Below, piece after piece: positions 19,892 through 28,286 of a DNA stretch of 64,000 nucleotides. The notes beneath the pieces were generated by a model. That model was not told the DNA's origin. It did no database searches and saw only the letters and a list, made by a program, of their open reading frames with translations. Each line of letters opens with the position of its first letter. The first letter of the stretch is position 1. Source of the stretch: Limnohabitans sp. MMS-10A-192 (GTDB lineage: Bacteria; Pseudomonadota; Gammaproteobacteria; Burkholderiales; Burkholderiaceae_C); the NCBI RefSeq assembly GCF_003063335.1, contig NZ_NERX01000003.1:1-64000 (forward strand), written 5' to 3'. The position numbers were made by a program, and so were the translations under genes.

Positions 19892-20053
19892 ATGGATCCC
19901 GGGTCAAGCCCGGGATGACACGGCAAGCGCTTACAAATTGGCGGGCGGAGACAAATTCGTTTTGTCATCCCGGGCGAAGACCCGGGATCCATCTTCACTC
20001 TGGCTGGCATTGACGATTTGAGTTTGTCATCCCGGGCTTGACCCGGGATCCAT
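19892..20053. repeat. three family A palindromic repeats
   Basis: Three copies of the family A palindrome lie between purT and the LRR kinase: 19892-19920 (GGATCCCGGGTCAAGCCCGG orientation), and 19964-19993 and 20026-20053 in the opposite orientation. No gene is present between 19854 and 20100. Confidence 0.9.
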
Positions 20054-20100
20054 CTTCAAAGCACCACCAACCCACAAACAAGCACTCTCAGTCCTGAAAC

Positions 20101-21429
20101 ATGCACACCCTGGAACAACTGCGCTCCGGCCAACTGGCAGGCGCCCGCGAGATAAAAATCGCGGGCGGCCTGAGCGAGTTCCCGCGTGAAATATTCGACT
20201 TGGCCGACACGCTGGAAGTGCTGGACCTGTCGGGCAACGCCTTGTCAGCCTTGCCCGATGATTTTGCGCGGCTGCACAAGTTGCGCATCTTCTTTGCCTC
20301 CGACAACGCATTCACCGAAGTGCCCGAAGTTCTGGGCCAGTGCCCGGCGCTCAGCATGGTCGGCTTCAAGGCCAACCGCATCCGCCACCTGCCTGGCCAA
20401 GCCCTGCCCGCAACGCTGCGCTGGCTGATCCTGACCGACAACGCGCTGAGCGCCCTACCCCCAGAGATTGGCCGATGCGCCCAGCTGCAAAAGCTCATGC
20501 TCGCTGGCAACCAGTTGAGCGCCTTGCCACCCGAGCTGGCCGCATGCCACAAGCTGGAGCTGCTGCGCATTTCGGCCAACCGCCTGACCGCGCTGCCCGA
20601 CTGGCTGCTGCGCATGCCCCGGCTGACCTGGCTGGCCTGTGGGGGCAACCCATTTGGCGAAGCCGCTGAAGCGCAGGTGCTGCACCACGCACCCATCGCC
20701 CACATCGCCTGGTCAGACCTGCAAATGCAGCAACAGCTGGGCCAAGGCGCATCGGGCGTCATCCACCAAGCGCTGCTGCACACACCGCAAGGCCTGCTCC
20801 CCGTGGCCGTCAAACTGTTCAAAGGTGCCGTCACCAGCGACGGCTGGCCGCACACCGAAATGGCCGTCTGCCTGCACGCAGGCACGCACCCGCAGCTGAT
20901 CCCGGCGCTGGGCCAAATCACGGGCCACCCTGCGGCCACACAAGGCCTGGTCATGCCCTTGATCGATCCGCGCATGCGCAACCTGGCCGAGCCACCCAGC
21001 CTGGCCTCGTGCACCCGCGACACCTATGCCGAGACCACCCGCTTCACGCTGAGCGCTGCATTGCAACTGGCCCATGGCATCGCCTCGGCCGCCCGGCACT
21101 TGCACCAGCGAGGCATCATGCACGGCGATCTGTATGCCCACAACATCCTGCACGACGGCCAAGGCCACGCCCTGCTCGGCGACTTCGGCGCGGCCTGGCT
21201 TCTGGGCAGCACAGCCCCCTCAACCGCGCAGGCACTGCAACAACTCGAAGTGCGCGCCTTCGGCTGCCTGCTCGAAGAGTTGCTGGACCGTTGCGATGTG
21301 GAAGGTCTGGCCCAAGCCGCGCTGGCAGGGCTGCAGGATTTAAAGCAGCAGTGTCTGCGTGAGACACCCGCTGAGAGGCCAGGCTTTGAGGTCATCGAAG
21401 ACTGGATCGCCACGCTTCGCTCGCGATGA
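20101..21429 (+). CDS. leucine-rich-repeat protein fused to a protein-kinase domain
   Basis: A 442-residue cytosolic protein joining two modules. Residues ~37-185 carry about six bacterial-type LRRs (LEVLDLSGNALSALPDDF, LRWLILTDNALSALPPEI, LQKLMLAGNQLSALPPEL and so on). Residues ~205-435 form a compact Ser/Thr-kinase-like domain: glycine loop LGQGASG (213-219), VAVK with Lys238, Glu253 candidate for the alpha-C salt bridge, the catalytic HGDLYAHN (341-348, Asp343, Asn348) and DFG (361-363). The usual HRD Arg is Gly, and the APE motif after DFG is not evident, so the C-lobe is reduced. The last nine or so residues (DWIATLRSR) and stop are encoded by a family B repeat. Substrate and partner unknown. 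Confidence 0.88.
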   Translation: MHTLEQLRSGQLAGAREIKIAGGLSEFPREIFDLADTLEVLDLSGNALSALPDDFARLHKLRIFFASDNAFTEVPEVLGQCPALSMVGFKANRIRHLPGQALPATLRWLILTDNALSALPPEIGRCAQLQKLMLAGNQLSALPPELAACHKLELLRISANRLTALPDWLLRMPRLTWLACGGNPFGEAAEAQVLHHAPIAHIAWSDLQMQQQLGQGASGVIHQALLHTPQGLLPVAVKLFKGAVTSDGWPHTEMAVCLHAGTHPQLIPALGQITGHPAATQGLVMPLIDPRMRNLAEPPSLASCTRDTYAETTRFTLSAALQLAHGIASAARHLHQRGIMHGDLYAHNILHDGQGHALLGDFGAAWLLGSTAPSTAQALQQLEVRAFGCLLEELLDRCDVEGLAQAALAGLQDLKQQCLRETPAERPGFEVIEDWIATLRSR

Positions 21430-21523
21430 CGTACTTCTCGTCATTGCGAGGAGCGCAGCGACGTGGCAATCCAGCTGCTGTGCCCGCTCACACACTGGAT
21501 CGCCACGCTTCGCTCGCGATGAC
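21401..21523. repeat. family B palindromic repeat, bidirectional pair plus one extra copy
   Basis: A right-hand copy (21401-21430) and its inverted partner (about 21440-21474) form a long palindrome, followed by a further copy at 21494-21523. The first copy overlaps the 3' end of the LRR-kinase gene; the last lies 48 bp before galE. Confidence 0.9.
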
Positions 21524-21571
21524 AGATGAAGGAACTCGCGATGACGGTCCGTGACGAAACACTACAATCAA

Positions 21572-22588
21572 ATGATGCAAAAAACGATATTGATCACCGG
21601 CGGCGCTGGCTACATTGGCTCGCACACAGCAGTGGAATTGATGAATGCTGGCCACCACGTGGTCATCGTGGACAACCTGTGCAACAGCAGCGCCAAAGTG
21701 CTCGACCGCATCGAAGCACTGGCCGGCAAGAACTTCAGTTTTGTGCAAGCCGACGTGCGTGACAGCGCAGCGCTGGACCAGATCTTCCAGGCGCACCCCA
21801 TTGAAGGCGTCATCCACTTTGCTGGCCTCAAAGCCGTGGGCGAATCGGTCGCCCAGCCGGTGCGCTACTTCGACAACAACCTCGGCAGCACCCTCACCCT
21901 GCTGCAAGCCATGGACCGCGCCAATGTGCGCCGCATCGTGTTCAGCTCATCGGCCACTGTGTATGGCGACCCGGCACAAGTGCCCATCACCGAATCCAGC
22001 CCGCTGCAAGTGACCAACCCCTATGGCCGCACCAAGCTCATGTGTGAAGACATCCTGCGTGACCTGCAAGCGTCTGACCCGCGCTGGCACGTGGCCATCT
22101 TGCGTTACTTCAACCCGGTGGGTGCGCACATCAGCGGCACCATGGGCGAGCACCCCAACGGCATTCCCAACAACCTCATGCCCTTCATCACCCAAGTGGC
22201 GGTGGGCAAGCGCGAATTTTTGAGCATCTTTGGCAATGACTACCCCACGCCCGACGGCACCGGCGTGCGCGACTACATCCACGTGGTCGACCTGGCCTTG
22301 GGCCACTTGGCGGCGCTGCGCTACCTGCAAGACAAGCAAGCCAGCATCACCGTCAACCTGGGCACAGGCCGAGGCGTGAGCGTGAAAGAGCTGGCCGACA
22401 CCTTTGCCCAAGTGACCGGCGTGCCTGTGCCCTATCAATATGTTGCCCGCCGCCCGGGCGATGTGGCCGCCTGCTACGCCGACACCCGCCTGGCCCAAGA
22501 AGCCCTGGGCTGGAAGGCCGAGCTGGGCGTGGACCGCATGTGCGCTGACGCATGGCGCTGGCAGTCGCAAAATCCAAACGGGTATTGA
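21572..22588 (+). CDS. galE: UDP-glucose 4-epimerase
   Basis: A 338-residue short-chain dehydrogenase/reductase that interconverts UDP-glucose and UDP-galactose (or the GlcNAc forms). It has the NAD-binding ILITGGAGYIGSH, the active-site FSSSATVYG (Ser) and PYGRTKLMCE (Tyr-x3-Lys), RYFNPVGAH and YIHVVDLALGH. The length equals E. coli GalE. The start may equally be the next ATG at 21575; a GTG at 21551 is less likely. It is followed after 7 bp by an O-antigen-ligase-like gene, so it probably feeds surface glycan synthesis rather than galactose catabolism. Confidence 0.95.
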   Translation: MMQKTILITGGAGYIGSHTAVELMNAGHHVVIVDNLCNSSAKVLDRIEALAGKNFSFVQADVRDSAALDQIFQAHPIEGVIHFAGLKAVGESVAQPVRYFDNNLGSTLTLLQAMDRANVRRIVFSSSATVYGDPAQVPITESSPLQVTNPYGRTKLMCEDILRDLQASDPRWHVAILRYFNPVGAHISGTMGEHPNGIPNNLMPFITQVAVGKREFLSIFGNDYPTPDGTGVRDYIHVVDLALGHLAALRYLQDKQASITVNLGTGRGVSVKELADTFAQVTGVPVPYQYVARRPGDVAACYADTRLAQEALGWKAELGVDRMCADAWRWQSQNPNGY

Positions 22589-22595
22589 ACGCCGC

Positions 22596-23849
22596 ATGAC
22601 GACACCTAAGCTCATCTGGATTCCACTGGCCATCTGCTTGGCATTGGCCAGTTACAGCACCAAATTTGCAGGTGCAGCTTGGACATGGTTTTTGTTAGCC
22701 GGTCTGGCCTCGCTTTGGATCAGGCGTTCCACACCAAGTCAGCCTGCATCACAAGCTCATGAACTGGCACGAACTTGGCTGATCTTTACAGCGATGGCAT
22801 TGGTTCTCAAAACCATTCCCACACTCTATTGGCAAGACCCATGGGCAGAGCGACATGCCGAACTGCGTTTGTTTCTTGGCGCATTGGGTCTGTATGGCCT
22901 GACACGTGCAGCTCCGCTGGACAAACAAGCCATGCGGTATTTGACTTTTGCAGGTGCGATCTTTTGCACAGCAGGGCTGATCACCATGCTGCTTTATGGC
23001 CAATGGGGGACTCCCACCAACTCCATTCCCTGGGCTGCAGGTATGGCATTCGTCAGCTGCTGGCTGCTTGGTGTTTTTTACATGGACGCCACAACTTGGT
23101 CGCGCTGGCTTACATTGGCAGGCAGCATCATCGGTCTTATGGCTGTGCTGGCCAGCGAAAAGCGCGGTGCTTATGGACTGGTCATCATCTTGCCCTGCTT
23201 GGCTTGGATTCTTTGGCGCCACAAAATCGCTGGTCTGTTAGCGCCTCAAATAGCAAGCAAAAGATCCTGGGGTATTTATGCAGGATGTGCCTTGCTTGTC
23301 GTTGGCAGTTTATGGGGGCTGCAAAAATCTCCTGTGATCGTAAAGCCTGTCATCGCCATCCAAGTCGCGCTTGAAGAACTTCGAAAGTCTCAATCATCTT
23401 TATCTGACAACTACAACAGTTCTGTAGGTGCCCGTTTGTATTTGTGGAAACGAAGCGTAGAGGCAATCCGCCAATCACCTTGGATCGGATACGGTCATGC
23501 CCAGCGTAAACAACTCCTGCAAACTTGGGCGAACGACACGCAACTAGCAAATCCCCCGGTTTTTGGTCATGTCCACAACGACTATTTGCACACACTGCTC
23601 GACCACGGGATATGGGGCTTGGCCAGCTTTCTGAGCTACGCCGCTGGCTTGCTTTTTGTAATTTCCAAACTTGTTCGGCAACAAGCTCACACGAGTGCTT
23701 ATACATTGACGGGCATCCTCGTGATGCATTTGACAACAACACAGACCAATGTGAACTTTTCCCACAACTACTATCCGACCATGTTGTCCCTGATGATCTG
23801 CTTCACCTTGTGGTTCTACTCCAAGTCAGAAACAACAAAGGCGCCATAG
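22596..23849 (+). CDS. O-antigen ligase family membrane protein (Wzy_C type)
   Basis: A 417-residue protein with about ten to twelve hydrophobic helices and one long periplasmic loop (about residues 255-345) carrying GARLYLWKRSVEAIRQSPWIGYG and PVFGHVHNDYLHTLLDHGIWGL, the conserved Wzy_C signature with essential-type His. This family includes WaaL ligases, which attach O-antigen to lipid A-core, PglL oligosaccharyltransferases and some polymerases. A separate Wzy-like polymerase is encoded at 32.6-33.8 kb, so a ligase or protein-glycosylating role is more likely here. It follows galE by 7 bp and is moderately AT-rich. Its last codons fall in the terminator. Confidence 0.82.
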   Translation: MTTPKLIWIPLAICLALASYSTKFAGAAWTWFLLAGLASLWIRRSTPSQPASQAHELARTWLIFTAMALVLKTIPTLYWQDPWAERHAELRLFLGALGLYGLTRAAPLDKQAMRYLTFAGAIFCTAGLITMLLYGQWGTPTNSIPWAAGMAFVSCWLLGVFYMDATTWSRWLTLAGSIIGLMAVLASEKRGAYGLVIILPCLAWILWRHKIAGLLAPQIASKRSWGIYAGCALLVVGSLWGLQKSPVIVKPVIAIQVALEELRKSQSSLSDNYNSSVGARLYLWKRSVEAIRQSPWIGYGHAQRKQLLQTWANDTQLANPPVFGHVHNDYLHTLLDHGIWGLASFLSYAAGLLFVISKLVRQQAHTSAYTLTGILVMHLTTTQTNVNFSHNYYPTMLSLMICFTLWFYSKSETTKAP

Positions 23850-23860
23850 GCGCCTTTGTT
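23834..23860. terminator. bidirectional terminator between ligase and polysaccharide operon
   Basis: A perfect 12-bp stem (23834-23845 with 23849-23860) with a 3-nt loop and AACAAA/TTTGTT ends. The stop codon of the ligase gene lies in it. It separates two converging transcription units, the galE unit and the long minus-strand operon ending at 23881. Confidence 0.8.
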
Positions 23861-23880
23861 TAAGCTCCTGTTGCAACCGC

Positions 23881-25821
23881 TCAAGCGCTCTTTTCATTCT
23901 CCATCCAGACCCAGTCCACCACATCGCCATCGGGCTGATAGCCGGGCACCAAGCCCTTGAGCAAGCTACGAATCACAGGCACGTCATTCGCGTTCAAAAC
24001 CTTGTTCAACTCAGCCAGTTGCCCCTGCAATATTGACCAGGATAGAAATTCTTCGTGCGCCTTCATGATGCGCTTGTGGCTGGTCGGCAATGGGTTGTCA
24101 CCAATGAGCAATTCCTCGTAAAGCTTCTCACCTGGACGCAGGCCGGTGACTGCGATCTCGATATCACCTTCAGGATTCGCTTCACCACGCACGCTCAAGC
24201 CAGACAACTCCACCATGCGCTTGGCCAAGTCCATGATCTTGACCGGCTCACCCATATCCAACACAAACACATCGCCACCGCTGGCCATAGCCCCAGCCTG
24301 GATCACCAACTGCGCCGCCTCCGGGATGGTCATGAAGTAACGCGTGATCCGCTCATCTGTCAACGTGATCGGTCCACCATCCTTGATTTGACGACGGAAC
24401 AACGGCACCACAGAGCCCGAAGAGCCAAGCACATTGCCAAAGCGCACCATGCTGAACCGTGTTTGGCCACCCTGTGCCTTCATGGCTTCGGCTTGTGCTT
24501 GCAACACCATCTCGGCCAGACGCTTGCTGGCACCCATCACATTGGTGGGGCGAACCGCCTTGTCTGTGCTGACCAGCACAAAATCAGAAACCCCATGTAA
24601 AGCCGCTTGCTGAGCAGTGACCAGCGTGCCATGCACATTGTTTTTGATACCCTCAGCAGGATTGTGCTCAACCAAAGGCACATGCTTGTATGCCGCAGCG
24701 TGATACACCGTACTGGGCCTCCAAGTGCGCAAGATCTCTGCCATCCGGTCGGCATCCCGCACATTGGCTAACAAAGGCACCAATGTGATCGACTCATTAC
24801 CCGTCTCTGCCAAGGTCTGTTCCAACTCGTAGTGGATGTCATACAAAGCAAATTCAGTCAACTCCACCAACAACAAGGTTGATGGATTGGCCGTAACAAT
24901 CTGACGACATAACTCTGAGCCAATCGATCCGCCTGCGCCCGTGACCATGACCACCTTGCTGGTGATGTTCTTGCCCATCATCAAGGGGTTAGGGGGCACC
25001 GGGTCACGACCCAACAAGTCTTCCACCTCCAGTTCACGCAAGTCAGAGACATGAACGCGGCCTTGTGCCAAATCCATCACGCCTGGCAGTGTGCGAACCT
25101 GCACATGTGCGGCACGGACCACGTCCAAAATCTCATTACGTCGTGCGCGTGAGACCGACGGAATCGCCAAAAAAACCTGATTCACACGCAACTTACCGAC
25201 CAAAGACAAGAGATCTTGCGGGTTGTAAATCTTCAAACCATTGAGCACCTGCCCATGCAAGCGGTCATCGTCGTCAAGCAACCCAACCACTACCAATTCA
25301 GGGCTGGTCTTGAGAGCTGCAGCCAGCTGGCGCCCTGCTGAACCAGCGCCGTAAATCAGCACCTTCGGCAAATTCTGACGAGTCAAAATCCCTCTGTAGA
25401 TGCCCCCCAACCACACCCGGACAGTCACACGTGACAAGGTGATGGCAATCAACAACAACAAAGGCTGAAGCACCCCCACCGTTCGTGGAATGCCTGGAAC
25501 TGAGATGACAGTCATCACCAATCCATACAAAACACTGTACGCAGCGATGGCTTTGAGCACAGTGATCAATGCAGGTAAGCCGGCATATCTGAAAATCGCT
25601 CTATATAGACCGAACCCGGTGAAGACAGTGACCCCCAGCGCAAAGCTAAGAACAGATGCGATGGCATGCGCCGAAGACCAAGGTGTCAGCGCATCAAATC
25701 TCAAATCAAATGCCGCCCAGACCGTCAAGACACACAGAGCGCCGTCCACAGCGACAGCAACGATTCGCTTGATAGGTCTTGGCAAAGAGACCAAAAAATT
25801 AGCGACTTTCCGACTCAACAT
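23881..25821 (-). CDS. UDP-GlcNAc 4,6-dehydratase-like nucleotide-sugar dehydratase (PglF/WbpM/CapD family)
   Basis: A 646-residue membrane-anchored enzyme. Four or so N-terminal helices (to ~residue 135) precede a Rossmann-like domain with KVLIYGAGSAGRQLAAALK, then the catalytic SDR domain from ~300 with VVMVTGAGGSIGSELCRQI, VYHAAAYKHVPLVE, LVSTDKAVRPTNVMGASKR (the SxxK/Met-x3-Lys variant of WbpM/PglF) and RFGNVLGSSGSVVPLF. It would turn UDP-GlcNAc into the 4-keto-6-deoxy sugar used by the aminotransferase gene just upstream in the operon. The two overlap by 7 bp. Long forms such as this match PglF of Campylobacter and WbpM of Pseudomonas. Confidence 0.92.
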   Translation of the reverse strand: MLSRKVANFLVSLPRPIKRIVAVAVDGALCVLTVWAAFDLRFDALTPWSSAHAIASVLSFALGVTVFTGFGLYRAIFRYAGLPALITVLKAIAAYSVLYGLVMTVISVPGIPRTVGVLQPLLLLIAITLSRVTVRVWLGGIYRGILTRQNLPKVLIYGAGSAGRQLAAALKTSPELVVVGLLDDDDRLHGQVLNGLKIYNPQDLLSLVGKLRVNQVFLAIPSVSRARRNEILDVVRAAHVQVRTLPGVMDLAQGRVHVSDLRELEVEDLLGRDPVPPNPLMMGKNITSKVVMVTGAGGSIGSELCRQIVTANPSTLLLVELTEFALYDIHYELEQTLAETGNESITLVPLLANVRDADRMAEILRTWRPSTVYHAAAYKHVPLVEHNPAEGIKNNVHGTLVTAQQAALHGVSDFVLVSTDKAVRPTNVMGASKRLAEMVLQAQAEAMKAQGGQTRFSMVRFGNVLGSSGSVVPLFRRQIKDGGPITLTDERITRYFMTIPEAAQLVIQAGAMASGGDVFVLDMGEPVKIMDLAKRMVELSGLSVRGEANPEGDIEIAVTGLRPGEKLYEELLIGDNPLPTSHKRIMKAHEEFLSWSILQGQLAELNKVLNANDVPVIRSLLKGLVPGYQPDGDVVDWVWMENEKSA

Positions 25822-27023
25822 GCTTGCTGCATCACTTGTTGAATGACTTCACAGGTCTTGGTGATTTCTGCCTGAGTTAAGGTAGGATGGACCAAGAACA
25901 TGATGGAAGTCTCGCCCAACTCTTTGGCCACAGGCAGTCTTTGCTCTGGACGCCAGCCAGTGCCGTCAAACGCCTTTTCCAAATAGACCTCTGAACAAGA
26001 CCCTTGGTAACAAGGTACGCCCTCAGCGTTGATGGCTTCGACAATCCGGTCACGAGTCCAACCCGTGGCCAATTGCTCTGGGCGCACATAAACATAGCAC
26101 TTGTAATGCGCATGTTCACAAGCAGCCGCCTTGCTTATGCACTGCCCTGGGCATGAGGCACATTGAACATCAGGCACTCTCAGGGCAGAAAACGATTTGC
26201 AGGTATTCCAAATAGCGCGTGCATTGGCTTTGCGTGCACTTGACCAGCCATGCATCCGCCGCAACTGAATACGCCCAATGGCGGCTTGCATTTCCATCAT
26301 GCGCCAGTTGGTGCCAAAACTCTCGTGCAACCAACGGAAACCTGGTGGATGCTGACGTTCATAGACAGCTTCATAGCTCTTGCCATGGTCTTTGAAAGAC
26401 CACATGCTGCGCCAGAGTGCCTCGTCATTCGTCGTGACCATGCCGCCTTCGCCACCTGTGGACATGATTTTGTCCTGACAAAAACTCCAGGCCCCAACGT
26501 GACCGATGCTGCCAACAGGTCGTCCCTTGTAACGCGCACCATGAGCTTGCGCACAGTCTTCTATGACTTTGAAATTGTGAGTTTGCGACAAACTCATGAT
26601 CGGATCCATGTCACAGGGCCAACCCGCTAAATGAACACAAATCACTGCCTTGGTTTTTAGCGTCAACACCTTGGCAATGGTCTCTGCCGACAAGTTACCT
26701 GAAGCGGCATCGACATCGGCAAAAACAGGAATTGCGCCTGCATTGACCACACAAGAAATGGACGCAATGAACGTGCGCGGCGTCACCACCACTTCATCGC
26801 CGGGCCCAACGCCCAAGGCCTTCAATGCCACATCCAAAGCCAAAGTGCCGTTGGACAAAGCGACTGCATAGCGCGTGCCAGACCATGCTGCGAATTCTTT
26901 TTCAAATTCACGGGTCTCGGCACCTGTCCAATAGTTCACCTTGTTAGACATGACTACGCGATGAACTGCATCGGCCTCTTCTGTCGTGAAACTGGGCCAT
27001 GGAGAAAAATTTGTATTCAGCAT
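25815..27023 (-). CDS. DegT/DnrJ/EryC1 sugar aminotransferase (PglE-like)
   Basis: A 402-residue PLP enzyme that would aminate the 4-keto sugar made by the dehydratase. It shows SNGTLALDVALKALGVGPGDEVVVTPRTFIAS, HLAGWPCDMDPI, VIEDCAQAHGA, and the PLP Lys185 in SFCQDKIMSTGGEGGM. Unusual is a Cys-rich stretch at residues 288-309 (Cys 288, 291, 295, 302, 309) just before the family-typical EHAHYKCYVYVRPE. That looks like a small insertion. The acetyltransferase gene lies 19 bp upstream. Function as PglE homologue is inferred from the gene set. Confidence 0.9.
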   Translation of the reverse strand: MLNTNFSPWPSFTTEEADAVHRVVMSNKVNYWTGAETREFEKEFAAWSGTRYAVALSNGTLALDVALKALGVGPGDEVVVTPRTFIASISCVVNAGAIPVFADVDAASGNLSAETIAKVLTLKTKAVICVHLAGWPCDMDPIMSLSQTHNFKVIEDCAQAHGARYKGRPVGSIGHVGAWSFCQDKIMSTGGEGGMVTTNDEALWRSMWSFKDHGKSYEAVYERQHPPGFRWLHESFGTNWRMMEMQAAIGRIQLRRMHGWSSARKANARAIWNTCKSFSALRVPDVQCASCPGQCISKAAACEHAHYKCYVYVRPEQLATGWTRDRIVEAINAEGVPCYQGSCSEVYLEKAFDGTGWRPEQRLPVAKELGETSIMFLVHPTLTQAEITKTCEVIQQVMQQAC

Positions 27024-27042
27024 TTACAACCCGTAAAAATAA

Positions 27043-27696
27043 TTAACGCACCATCGCGCGAGCTGGATTGCCCACCACCGTGACTCCTGGAGGCACACTC
27101 TTGGTCACTACCGCGCCCATGCCCACCACGGCGCCACGGCCAATCACCAGGGGTGCACCCGGCAAACCCTGTTTGATGACGGCGCCAGTGCCAATGTAGG
27201 CATGGTCCTCAATGTGCACGTTGCCATTGCACTTCACAGCCGGCGCAAAAGTCACATAGTCGCCAATCACGCAATCGTGTTCGACATAGCTGTAAAGGTT
27301 GGCGTGGAAATGATGACCAATACGCACATTGCTGGTCAGCGTGACAAAAGGACACAACACCGCGCCCTGACCCAGCTGCACATCGTCCAGCTGCACAACG
27401 TTGGCTGCACGCGCCTCATAAAACTGCACGCCATCGGCAGTGCAGCGCTCCACCAATTTCTGGCGCACTTGGCTGTTGGCAATGGCCACATTCATGTGGC
27501 GCGAGCTGGCGGGCTCGGCCATCCATTGGGCATAGGTCAACACCCGCTGTCCGTTGATCAAAGGCGCACTCGGCTGGTCGTCCACGAACACCAGATCAGC
27601 CAATCCCGCAGTTAAATCGGCCTGCAATTGCTGGCGGACCAAAGGCAGCACGCCACGGCCACAACCACTGGCCCCAAAAATGGCGAACCGCTTCAT
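27043..27696 (-). CDS. sugar O/N-acetyltransferase, PglD/NeuD family (left-handed beta helix)
   Basis: A 217-residue acyltransferase. The N-terminal nucleotide-sugar binding part begins [19 protein letters not shown]; from ~residue 95 hexapeptide repeats follow (VQLDDVQLGQGAVLCPFVTLTSNVRIGHHFHANLYSYVEHDCVIGDYVTFAPAVKCNGNVHIEDHAYIGTGAVIKQG) with the catalytic-type His in EHDCVIGD. It ends VTKSVPPGVTVVGNPARAM. PglD adds an acetyl group to the 4-amino sugar to give UDP-diNAc-bacillosamine. The start overlaps the sugar transferase gene by 4 bp (ATGA). Confidence 0.9.
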   Translation of the reverse strand: MKRFAIFGASGCGRGVLPLVRQQLQADLTAGLADLVFVDDQPSAPLINGQRVLTYAQWMAEPASSRHMNVAIANSQVRQKLVERCTADGVQFYEARAANVVQLDDVQLGQGAVLCPFVTLTSNVRIGHHFHANLYSYVEHDCVIGDYVTFAPAVKCNGNVHIEDHAYIGTGAVIKQGLPGAPLVIGRGAVVGMGAVVTKSVPPGVTVVGNPARAMVR

Positions 27697-28286
27697 GACT
27701 CTGACCCCGTGAACTTGGACATCGTCGCCTCCCCTGCCGCGCTGATGCCATCACGCACCAGCACCTTGCGCACCGTGCGCCACAAAATGCGCATATCCAG
27801 CCACAAGCTGCGGTGGTCCACATACCAAACGTCCAGAGCGAACTTGTCGGCCCAGCTGATCGCGTTGCGGCCATTGACCTGCGCCCAACCCGTGATGCCT
27901 GGTCGCACCTCGTGGCGTCGCGATTGTTCGGGGGTGTAGAGCGGCAGGTACTCCATCAGCAAAGGACGTGGTCCTACAAAGCTCATCTCGCCCTTGATTA
28001 CATTCCATAGTTCAGGCAACTCGTCCAAACTGCTGCTCCGCAAAAAACGACCAAATGGAGTGAGCCGCTGAGCATCTGGCAACAACTCACCATCTTGTCC
28101 GCGCTCGTCGGTCATGGAACGAAACTTCACCATTTCAAATGGCTTGCCATTCAAACCAGGTCGTACTTGCCGAAACAACGCAGGGCCTCCTAGTTTGCGT
28201 CTTACTTGCCAAGCCAACAACAGCAAGGGAAGTCCTAGGATCGCCAGACATACAAAACCGATAACAACATCAAAAACTCGTTTCAT
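27693..28286 (-). CDS. initiating phospho-sugar transferase (PglC-like, small monotopic PGT)
   Basis: A 197-residue enzyme of the bacterial sugar transferase family that loads the first sugar phosphate on undecaprenyl phosphate. It has one hydrophobic N-terminal re-entrant helix ([23 protein letters not shown]), then [64 protein letters not shown] and [14 protein letters not shown] with the Asp-Glu dyad in LDELP. The small form lacking the WbaP/WcaJ N-terminal domains equals PglC. The start MKRVFDV is chosen over an upstream TTG/ATG; it overlaps the previous glycosyltransferase gene by 17 bp. Confidence 0.92.
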   Translation of the reverse strand: MKRVFDVVIGFVCLAILGLPLLLLAWQVRRKLGGPALFRQVRPGLNGKPFEMVKFRSMTDERGQDGELLPDAQRLTPFGRFLRSSSLDELPELWNVIKGEMSFVGPRPLLMEYLPLYTPEQSRRHEVRPGITGWAQVNGRNAISWADKFALDVWYVDHRSLWLDMRILWRTVRKVLVRDGISAAGEATMSKFTGSES

